DNA of 6,922 nt. Source: Sodalis-like endosymbiont of Proechinophthirus fluctus. GTDB taxonomy: Bacteria > Pseudomonadota > Gammaproteobacteria > Enterobacterales > Enterobacteriaceae. A program made the translations under genes and the position numbers. The stretch lies in NCBI RefSeq assembly GCF_001602625.1, contig NZ_LECR01000078.1, forward strand, positions 2,331 to 9,252, given 5' to 3'. Within the stretch, counting starts at the first letter, position 1, and each line of letters begins with the position of its first letter. Positions 1 through 6,497 of the stretch are shown in pieces. The notes beneath the pieces are model-generated. The model made no database searches and was not told the origin of the DNA. It was given only the letters and a program-made list of their open reading frames with translations.

Positions 1-1509
1 GCTCCACTTGATCCAGCGCGATCTCTTGGCTGTTGGGCTTCAATTGCAGCAAATCCATATCAGTGTCGAGACCGACGGCATACTGATGATAATCCTGCCC
101 ATCTCCGCTGTGGACGTATTTTAATAGCCTGCCCCGATTGAGGGTTTTGCATTTTCTATATAGGTTCAGTAAATCCAACTCGAAATCGCTAAAGCTGGCG
201 ACGCCGATGCGGCTGACTACGCTCTGGAAGCACAAATCGGTCAGATCGCAATGCAGGCCGACAGCTTCAAACAGCTTCGAGCAGCGGTACGAGGAGACGG
301 TCAAAATGCCTATTTTGGACATAATTTTGTGTAGCCCCTTTATGATGCTATTGCTGAGGTTCATCATCACCGTGCGATAATCTTTATAGATGTGCTGTTG
401 TTATCCACTATACCAGCCAGACTTTCATAAGCAAGGAAGGGAGATAGCGGTGATGCCTAAGCTCAGCAGCACCGCAAAGTGTTACAAATCGCGCGCACTG
501 GCGGTTTCAATAATCAGGTTAGCGTCACAGCGAAAGTTTTTTCCACCAGGCGGGTTGAGTGGCGCCTTACCGCCATCGGCGTCGGTATTGTTATGCAGCC
601 CAGTGCGATAGCGAGATAGGTCGGTACCAGTAGTACCCTGCCCTGGCGCACTATGTCTTCCGCTCGATCGCACAAGCCTAGCAGCGTGTCTTGCGGGTCC
701 GCCTGCGTCGTCTCAAAGGTGATATCCAGCTTGTTGGTGTAGCAGTGATATCCTGCCTGAGTAGTGAGTTAGGTAAAAAGTCGGAATAGAGTAAGATGGG
801 AGATTTGAACGCCAAAAGGTACGCCTAGATTTCCGCTTCGCTAAACACGTTCATTTCGCGGCCGATACAGGTGGCTAGCGAAATCACGTGGACCTCGTGC
901 AACGAGTCGATAGGTGGGTTAGTCACCTAGGCGAACTGCTAGCAGAAATGATCATAAATCACACGCGATAGGCTGGAGAGAGCATAGCGAACGGCGTATC
1001 ATCGCCCACATCGACCCGATGGCTTCCTGGCTATTTTCTCCTAGCACGTGCACGATAGCATACAGCTCTTCAAAGTATAACTGAACCGTTTTTGATAGCT
1101 TCGGAGGCGTAGGTGGTGGCAATGACGTAGCACGCCGGTGCACAGGCTTGTTACGATCCAGGTTACAGGCGGAGAAGTGATCATCGAACATCACTAGGCC
1201 GGCTGGACCGTCCTACCGTCCCAGGGCTCGATATGCATCGAGTTAAAATCGAAGAAGGCCTGCGCTCGGGATCCATATTCAGGTTGTTCTACCAGGCGGT
1301 CGGCACCAACAGGCGTATGATGGCGCGAATGAGATCCATCCCATCTGCTTAAAAACAGCTCCAGCATATTGTCCAGAGAACTGGAATCCGAGCCAGTTTC
1401 GTTAATGAATGGCGCGGCATCTTACAAATCGGGGATCAACGGCGTTTTCAACTTGTAGGCGCGAGCCCAACCACTGCCAGTCACCGGTTATAGTATTGAT
1501 TTTATCATT

Positions 1510-1551
1510 ATGGGCTAGTTAAGTAGCGGAATGGGCTAGTTAAGTAGCGGA
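1510..1551. repeat. Perfect 21-bp tandem duplication in gltB pseudogene
   Basis: Two identical 21-base copies lie head to tail at 1510-1530 and 1531-1551 (plus-strand unit starts ATGGGCTAGTTAAG). On the minus strand each encodes the FRYL..AH part of the GltB glutaminase domain, with about 4 extra bases between FRYL and AH. Both copies carry the extra bases, so the duplication arose after that frameshift. Confidence 0.95.
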
Positions 1552-1815
1552 ACGTCTGGGACAGCCGGCCAATGTGGCACGGTGTTGGTTGAAAGGCGCT
1601 GATGGAATAGGCAGATGGCCGATTCCAGGCGAAGATCCGCCAGATAAAACAACGTCAAGGGTTCACTCCTCGCCGGCATGCAGAGGCCTTTATAAACGGA
1701 AATTGGACAGGCTACAGACGTAGAAACTGTCGTCGGTGCAGCGCTTTTCAATATTGTGGCGCGCCCAGATACAGGCAGAACTCCATATCACGCAGGAACT
1801 AGCCGGCAGGGACGT

Positions 1816-1849
1816 TACAAGGATTTGTTTGATACAAGGATTTGTTTGA
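1816..1849. repeat. Perfect 17-bp tandem duplication in gltB pseudogene
   Basis: The unit TACAAGGATTTGTTTGA occurs twice with no gap, at 1816-1832 and 1833-1849. It falls in the segment matching RIEQIFVNAPAG of E. coli GltB. Seventeen bases is not a multiple of three, so the duplication shifts the frame. The identity of the copies suggests a recent slippage event. Confidence 0.95.
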
Positions 1850-2238
1850 TACGTGGCAGTGACGATAGCATATCTCGCCCAGCATGTTGGCGTTGATGGG
1901 GATGTCAGTCACGCCAGCTTGCGATAGACAGAGTCTCGTTTTGCATCTCTTCTTCGACGATGCAGTGGCTGGCCGGCCGACGCGGCCTTCTTCCTTTTCA
2001 TCTTGACTCAGGAACATCATACCGACGGCATAATTTTTCGCTAGCTTCTAGCCGCGATCCTACGCCACCATACGATAGAAGCGATCAGGTTTTTGCAATA
2101 GCAGGCCGCAGCCGTCGCCGGTCTTGCCGTCGGCCAGGTGTGTAGACTTTATAGCTGGGCTCTTCCTCTATTGTGAGCAATCAGACCGAATCTGCAGTTG
2201 TCCTTCTCGTGCGTAGAATCGCACAATATATCGTGAAA

Positions 2239-2245
2239 CTCTCCC
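2239..2245 (-). promoter_or_regulatory. Relic ribosome binding site of gltB
   Basis: On the minus strand GGGAGAG lies 9 bases before the ATA triplet that stands where the E. coli GltB start Met falls (2227-2229). The spacing suits a Shine-Dalgarno site. It supports placing the ancestral start here rather than further upstream, and suggests the start codon was lost by an ATG to ATA change. Confidence 0.5.
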
Positions 2246-2544
2246 GGCTTCTGCTAACTCATACAACCTACCTGCTCCGAGAAGGAATCGGTATAGAACG
2301 ACAACGGATAGTAGGATGAAATCATCTCTGCGCTCTGGCGTCCCGCTCTCACTCAATACCTCTCGGGGCGGTCTGACACTGATAAACGACTGGAATTATG
2401 AAGGAGTCTGCAATAACTGCATAAATATGACGAGTTGCTGCCCAGTCAGGATTTATTCTAGCGACCTTCCGAATTAACGATATTCACCAAGCAGGTATAA
2501 ATATCTATGTAAAGGAAAATGATAAGGGAAATTTATAGATTAAC

Positions 2545-2558
2545 TATTTTATAAAATA
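2545..2558. repeat. 14-bp perfect AT palindrome
   Basis: TATTTTATAAAATA equals its own reverse complement. It sits in the AT-rich core of the intergenic region, directly beside the minus-strand TATAAT. It could be an operator relic or a chance product of AT-rich sequence; nothing else supports a specific regulator. Confidence 0.35.
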
Positions 2559-3436
2559 ATTATAAAGTTTGATTTTACCCCGTTAGTGAGGCGTCGGAGG
2601 GGGTATGCGCATTGCGCTGTCTCATTTTAATGCAGTGCTACTATCTCTGTACCATGCTGTTTACTTGATATTTTATAGAATTTTTCTTCTGAAATAAAAA
2701 TTATAACGACGTATAACAATATTTTTCAGGATTAGTGCGCATTTGAATAAATTACGGAGTAGGAATAATAATTATTAATATATAGTAAAGTGATATAATT
2801 AGCAATTATATTGAATATTTATGAAATTAAAATAGGACCGTTAAGGCAATTGATCGCGGTCAGCATTTGATAGTGGGGAAAAGCGTAAGATTCGGGTCGA
2901 TGGAAATACCGGGTCCATAGCCTATGCAGTTACAGAATAGCCAATATATTTGGCAACGATCTCCAGCGCTGTTACGGCGAGAAGATCCATAAACTCAGCC
3001 TGCACAGCGGTTTTATCTGCCCCAATCGGGACGGCACACGGGGACCACAGGAGGCTGTACATTTTGCAATGTCGCGGCGTTCAGCGATCTGCAACGGCAA
3101 TATTATCTATCCTATCGCCGAATAGCTGGCCGGTCAGGGTCACGGGTGTGGATTGCGCCAAACGCTATCTCGACTACTTCTAGGCCTATAATAGTACGTA
3201 TGCAGAAGTGTATGTTTTGGACAGACTGTATCGAGAAGTGCTTAGCCAAGGGAATATCGCCGACTTATGTGTCGTCACCCGATAAGACTGCGTGTCGTTG
3301 TCGGTGCTGGATCTGCTAGTCAGTTACCAGGATAAGGGCTATCAAATCTGCCTGGAGCTGGGCTTACAGAGCGATCAGGATAAAAACCCTGCGGTGTATC
3401 AACCGCGGTCGTGATTTTGCCTGTTACCAACGTACC

Positions 3437-3478
3437 GTTGCTATGGAGCTGGATCGTGTTGCTATGGAGCGGAATTGT
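3437..3478. repeat. Imperfect 21-bp tandem duplication in yhcC pseudogene
   Basis: Copies at 3437-3457 and 3458-3478 begin GTTGCTATGGAGC and agree at 18 of 21 positions. They read VAMELDR then VAMERNC, giving seven extra residues where E. coli YhcC has a single TTQLARQR-like stretch before GLK. The three differences suggest an older event than the two perfect repeats in gltB. Confidence 0.85.
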
Positions 3479-3801
3479 GGATTGAAGCGTATACTCACCT
3501 TAGTTATTGGTTTGCCAGGTGAGGACGCTACGACGTGCCTTGATACCCTGACAAAGTCATAGTGCAAGGCGTGGCAGTCTGAAAAATTGCATCCGCTGTA
3601 TATCGTTAACGGCAGAGTAATAGCCTGCGCTTGGTAGGTGGGTAGGTTGATAACGTTGACGCTAGAGGTTTATGCGGCTGCGGCTATCGCCAGCGAAATG
3701 ATTCGCTACATGCCCCTGACATTATATTTCATCGCGTATCCGCTAATATCTACTGTTACACACCACCGCAACGCAGGGCGATGCCAAACCTGAAAGGAAG
3801 C

Positions 3802-3813
3802 GGCGCATGCGCC
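3802..3813. repeat. 12-bp perfect GC palindrome near the yhcC 3' end
   Basis: GGCGCATGCGCC is its own reverse complement and lies in the poorly conserved 3' part of the yhcC remnant. It is too short and lacks a T-run for a terminator. It may be chance. Confidence 0.3.
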
Positions 3814-3889
3814 ACTAGCGCCCACTTGGCAACGTTTCGATCCCACCCGCACTTTCAACATCCCTGGCGTGGAGTAGCACAACCGGACT

Positions 3890-3918
3890 GATTCAGTAGA
3901 AAATATTTACGGTATGAT
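3890..3918 (+). promoter_or_regulatory. Weak candidate promoter for arcB
   Basis: TATGAT at 3913-3918 resembles a sigma-70 -10 box (TATAAT, one mismatch) and would start transcription about 20 bases before the arcB ATG. The hexamer 17 bases upstream (GATTCA, 3890-3895) is a poor -35. This is the only plausible promoter I see between the yhcC remnant and arcB. Transcription could also come from further upstream. Confidence 0.25.
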
Positions 3919-3933
3919 TCATCTATTGCCCTT

Positions 3934-3940
3934 AAAGGAA
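3934..3940 (+). promoter_or_regulatory. arcB ribosome binding site deciding the start
   Basis: AAAGGAA ends 6 bases before ATG at 3947. That ATG begins MKQIRLLAQYYVDL, the same N-terminus as E. coli ArcB. The in-frame ATG at 3914 would add 11 residues with no counterpart in E. coli and no good binding site, so 3947 is preferred. Confidence 0.8.
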
Positions 3941-3946
3941 TCTTCC

Positions 3947-5926
3947 ATGAAGCAAATTCGCCTATTGGCTCAATATTACGTCGACCTGATGGTGAAACTC
4001 GGCTTGGTACGCTTCTCCTTGTTGCTAGCCTCGGCGCTAGTGGTACTAGCTATGATCGTACAAATGGCCGTTACTATGGTACTCAGGGGCGAAGTGGAGA
4101 GTATTGATGTTGTGCGCTCCATCTTATTTGGCCTGTTAATCACTCCGTGGGCGGTCTACTTTTTGTCAGTGGTGGTGGAACAGCTTGAAGCGTCACGCCA
4201 GCGTCTGTCGCGGCTGGTGGATAAGCTAGAGGAAATGCGCAATCGCGATTTACAACTCAACGCTCAACTGCAAAATAACATCGCTCAGCTCAACCAGGAG
4301 ATGGCAGACCGCGAAAAAGCCGAAGAAGCGCGGCGCGGGGCTATGGAGAAACTGACCGAGGAAATGGCGTGGCGGGAACGGGAACAGGCGCAGGTAGAGC
4401 TCGAGCAGCAGTCATCGCTATTACGCTCCTTTCTCGATGCGTCGCCCGACCTGGTATACTATCGTAATGAGAACAAAGAGTTTTCCAGCTGTAACCGCGC
4501 TACGGAGCTGTTAACCGGAAAAAGTGAGAAACAGTTGGTGGGGCTTACCCCGCGCGAGGTGTATCCCCCCGAGATCGCAGAAAAGGTGATCGAAACCGAT
4601 GAAAAGGTCTTCCGTCATAATGTTTCACTCACTTATGAGCAATGGCTGGAATATCCCGACGGTCGCAAAGCCTGCTTTGAGTTGCGCAAAGTTCCGTTTT
4701 ACGATCGTATCGGTAAGCGCCACGGCCTAATGGGATTTGGCCGCGATATTACCGAACGTAAGCGCTATCAGGACGCGTTGGAAAGCGCCAGCCGGGAGAA
4801 AACTACCTTTATCTCCACCATCAGCCATGAGCTGCGTACGCCGCTTAACAGCATCGTCGGCTTGAGCCGTATTTTGCTGGATACCCAACTAACGCAAGAG
4901 CAGCATAACTACCTGAAAACCATCCATGTCAGCGCGGTTACCCTAGGCTATATCTTCAACGATATTACCGAAATGGATAAACTGGAGCGCCGTAAGGTCT
5001 GTCTGGATAATCAGCCGCTAGATTTCACTGATTTCTTGATGGATTTAGAAAACCTTTCCAGCCTGCTGATGCAGCCAAAAGGGTTGAAGCTGTTGATGGC
5101 GCCGCATCAACCGCGGCCCCGCGCTATCATCGCCGACGGCACCCGCTTGCGGCAAATCCTGTGGAACCTCATTGGCAACGCGGTGAAATTCACCCAGCAG
5201 GGTGAGATCGTGATCCGCATCTGGCGTGAACAGAAGGACCGTTTGTGCTTTGATGTACAAGACTCTGGTGTCGGCATTCCCGAAGAGGAGCAAGAGAAGA
5301 TTTTCGCTATGTACTACCAGGTGAAAGGGCAGCACGGCGGCAAGCCGGCGACCGGCACCGGGATTGGCCTGGCAGTCTCAAAACGGCTGGCGCAGGCGAT
5401 GGGTGGCGATATCACTCTCAAGAGCCAACCCGGTCAGGGTTCTTGCTTCACGCTATCCATCGTGGCGCCAGAAGTGGCGCAGTTGCAAGAGCAGGCCGAG
5501 GATGAAGGGTCGATCCCGCTGCCGGCGCTAAATGTTCTGCTGGTGGAGGACATCGAACTCAACGTTCTGGTAGCACGCTCCGTATTGGAAAAGCTCGGCA
5601 GCAGCGTGGAAGTCGCGATGACAGGCAAGGACGCGCTGGCAATGTTCGATCCCGATGAATTCGACTTAGTATTTTTGGATATTCAACTGCCGGATATGAC
5701 CGGTCTGGATATTGCCAGCCAGTTGAAGAGCCGCTATCAGGGGCGGCATATGCCGCCGCTCATCGCGCTGACCGCCAACGTATTGAAAAACAAAAAAGAG
5801 TACTTGGCGGCCGGCATGGACGATGTCCTGAGCAAGCCGCTGGAGGTTGCGGCGCTTACCCACGTGATAAAGACGTTTTGGGATCATGCCGACAGTAACG
5901 CTGGCAGTGTAGGTGGCGGTGGATAA
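3947..5926 (+). CDS. arcB: ArcB sensor kinase, membrane-PAS-kinase-receiver part (frameshifted before HPt)
   Basis: ArcB is the inner-membrane sensor of the Arc redox system; it autophosphorylates and passes phosphate to ArcA when quinones are reduced. This frame gives 659 residues, very close to E. coli ArcB (778). Visible in order: two membrane segments (about 23-46 and 58-77) with a tiny periplasmic loop; a Glu/Arg/Gln-rich coiled-coil linker (about 78-157, two residues longer than E. coli); a PAS domain with both redox cysteines (Cys182, Cys243); the H-box HELRTPLN with His294; the N-box with Asn411; DSGVGIP (439-445) and GTGIGLA (470-476); and a receiver with Glu534/Asp535, phospho-acceptor Asp578, Thr609 and Lys630. 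The H-box Gly after PLN is Ser here, a mild change. The frame runs out in a Gly-rich tail (SVGGGG) at TAA 5924-5926, in the linker before the HPt domain, which continues in the +1 frame. All catalytic motifs argue for retained kinase function; whether the split locus works is unknown. Confidence 0.93.
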   Translation: MKQIRLLAQYYVDLMVKLGLVRFSLLLASALVVLAMIVQMAVTMVLRGEVESIDVVRSILFGLLITPWAVYFLSVVVEQLEASRQRLSRLVDKLEEMRNRDLQLNAQLQNNIAQLNQEMADREKAEEARRGAMEKLTEEMAWREREQAQVELEQQSSLLRSFLDASPDLVYYRNENKEFSSCNRATELLTGKSEKQLVGLTPREVYPPEIAEKVIETDEKVFRHNVSLTYEQWLEYPDGRKACFELRKVPFYDRIGKRHGLMGFGRDITERKRYQDALESASREKTTFISTISHELRTPLNSIVGLSRILLDTQLTQEQHNYLKTIHVSAVTLGYIFNDITEMDKLERRKVCLDNQPLDFTDFLMDLENLSSLLMQPKGLKLLMAPHQPRPRAIIADGTRLRQILWNLIGNAVKFTQQGEIVIRIWREQKDRLCFDVQDSGVGIPEEEQEKIFAMYYQVKGQHGGKPATGTGIGLAVSKRLAQAMGGDITLKSQPGQGSCFTLSIVAPEVAQLQEQAEDEGSIPLPALNVLLVEDIELNVLVARSVLEKLGSSVEVAMTGKDALAMFDPDEFDLVFLDIQLPDMTGLDIASQLKSRYQGRHMPPLIALTANVLKNKKEYLAAGMDDVLSKPLEVAALTHVIKTFWDHADSNAGSVGGGG

Positions 5927-6320
5927 AAACCGGCAGGTATTGGACACCGCCGTGCTGGAACAGTACCTGGAACTGGTAGGGCCGTCATTGATTATGCAAG
6001 GCCTGGCGATGTTTGAAAAAATGATGCCCAGCTACCTGGCGATCCTGGATTCCAACATGACCTCCCGTGATCGGCGAGGTATTGCGGAAGAGGGGCACAA
6101 AATCAAGGGCGCTGCGGGGTCGGTGGGGTTACGCCATTTGCAACAGTTGGCGCAGCAGATTCAAAGCCATGAGCTGCCTACCTGGTGGGATAACGTCCAG
6201 GAGTGGATCGACGAGTTAAAGCGCGAATGGCGACACGATGTGCAAACTTTGCGTGATTGGGTTCAGCAGGTAGAAAAAAATGATCCCGACTTATGTCTGA
6301 GTGTGCGAAGATTGCGTTAA
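5913..6320 (+). CDS. arcB: ArcB C-terminal HPt domain in a separate, overlapping frame
   Basis: This frame has up to 135 residues and matches the E. coli ArcB C-terminus from LEQYLELVGP onward. The HPt motif EEGHKIKGAAGS carries His62 (codon 6096-6098), equivalent to E. coli His717, which hands phosphate to ArcA. The helical-bundle parts LRHLQQLAQQIQS and EWRHDVQTL are intact, and the C-terminus is slightly longer than in E. coli (ends SVRRLR). The frame is blocked upstream by TAG at 5910-5912 and overlaps the kinase-receiver frame by 14 bases. Possible starts are GTG 5913 or GTG 5919. An imperfect AGGTGG at 5911-5916 is too close to 5919 to be a good binding site, so only coupled re-initiation after the TAA at 5924 looks plausible. 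It may instead be an untranslated remnant of a frameshifted arcB. Domain identity is certain; independent expression is an inference. Confidence 0.8.
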   Translation: MAVDKNRQVLDTAVLEQYLELVGPSLIMQGLAMFEKMMPSYLAILDSNMTSRDRRGIAEEGHKIKGAAGSVGLRHLQQLAQQIQSHELPTWWDNVQEWIDELKREWRHDVQTLRDWVQQVEKNDPDLCLSVRRLR

Positions 6321-6497
6321 CGTCAGGGAAACTGTTAGCAGCCGAGATGACTCACCGGGGTGGTGGGACGGGGAAAAACATCACCAGTATCTATGAATAA
6401 ACCATAGCAAAACAACAGTATTAAATTTGGGATGTAATCCAGATTTTATCAATGAAAAAAAAACAAGTTTACCTTCCAGACAGAAGGAATATAGCCA
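6321..6497. other. arcB-elbB spacer, no gene or clear terminator
   Basis: This 177-base spacer contains no supported gene. An imperfect stem (6359-6365 with 6379-6385, one G-T pair, 13-base loop) is not followed by a T-run, so I do not call a terminator. A run of nine A lies at 6455-6463. No convincing promoter for elbB is visible. Confidence 0.6.
6482..6488 (+). promoter_or_regulatory. Preserved ribosome binding site of elbB pseudogene
   Basis: AGAAGGA ends 9 bases before ATG 6498. The spacing is normal, and MK.I follows as in E. coli ElbB (MKKIGV), so the initiation region outlived the coding sequence. Confidence 0.6.

Larger units (their letters stand above)
1..2229 (-). pseudogene. gltB: gltB pseudogene, glutamate synthase (NADPH) large subunit, 5' part only
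   Basis: The intact protein makes glutamate from glutamine and 2-oxoglutarate in the cytoplasm, with GltD. Read on the minus strand, fragments in all three frames line up in order with my memory of E. coli GltB (about 1,486 residues), covering roughly residues 1-815. Clear blocks are DNCRFGLIAH (2173-2202), YKGLCMP (1674-1694), [15 protein letters not shown] (1596-1640), FSACNLDRN (1150-1176), VLGENSQEAIGSM (1009-1047), RCDANLIIETASARD (488-532) and SYRCSKLFEAVGLH near 250-290. The start codon is ATA where ATG is expected (2227-2229). The catalytic Cys12 codon survives (2194-2196). Damage includes in-frame TAG codons at 2060-2062, 2048-2050 and 1799-1801, a deletion of about 13 codons near 2120, a deletion of about 90 codons near 1100, several frameshifts and two tandem duplications. 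It continues beyond the left edge. Identity is very secure; function is certainly lost. Confidence 0.96.
2230..2923. other. Divergent gltB/yhcC intergenic region with AT-rich core
   Basis: No gene is supported in this 694-base stretch. It separates the ancestral starts of gltB (minus) and yhcC (plus), so it should have carried both promoters. In E. coli the gltB upstream region is long and bound by Lrp and IHF. Here about 2490-2860 is markedly AT-rich and contains a perfect 14-base palindrome (2545-2558) and a minus-strand TATAAT (2559-2564) that could be a gltB -10 box. I find no convincing -35 at the right distance, so I make no promoter call. The part next to gltB (2230-2480) is more mixed in composition and has nothing I recognise. 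Confidence 0.7.
2924..3850 (+). pseudogene. yhcC: yhcC pseudogene, radical-SAM family protein
   Basis: YhcC is a radical-SAM protein of about 309 residues whose reaction I do not know. The start ATGCAGTTACAG matches MQLQ of E. coli. Matching fragments follow in shifting frames: NIFGNDLQRCYGEKIHKL and FICPNRDGT (about 2944-3032), then GGCTFCN after a frameshift (about 3050-3072), AKRYLDYF (3157-3180), SVLDLLVSYQDKGY, LELGLQ, DFACYQRT, VIGLPGED (around 3300-3530), and KLHPLYIVNG and EMIRYMP (about 3590-3715). The iron-sulfur cysteine codons survive but lie in different frames. In-frame TAG interrupts DYF-AYNSTYAEV (3181-3183), TAA follows CVVTR, and TAG breaks the later AW-VGRL. The 3' end is poorly conserved; LAPTW near 3815-3830 may be its last recognisable part, so the end is approximate. 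It sits 5' of arcB as in E. coli. Confidence 0.93.

Noticed and set aside
138..380. Plus-strand open frame of 80 codons
   Set aside because: It is antisense to the gltB segment encoding KDYRTVMMN through SYRCSKLFEA on the minus strand and resembles no protein I know.
2398..2424. Possible leader peptide (eight codons) in the gltB/yhcC spacer
   Set aside because: It has no clear binding site, no attenuator structure and no gene directly downstream that it could control.
2950..3183. Plus-strand open frame of 77 codons inside yhcC
   Set aside because: It reads partly out of the yhcC frame; only its end (AKRYLDYF) matches the family. It is a fragment of the pseudogene, not a gene.
3914..3946. 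Upstream in-frame ATG giving ArcB an 11-residue extension
   Set aside because: The extension has no counterpart in E. coli ArcB, while the ATG at 3947 has a good AAAGGAA site and the conserved MKQIRLL start. TATGAT at 3913-3918 may instead be a -10 element.
5045..5947. Minus-strand open frames opposite arcB (64-96 codons)
   Set aside because: They are shadows of the strongly coding arcB frame, without binding sites or recognisable domains.
6359..6385. Possible terminator hairpin after arcB
   Set aside because: The stem is 7 pairs with one G-T pair and a 13-base loop, with no following T-run.
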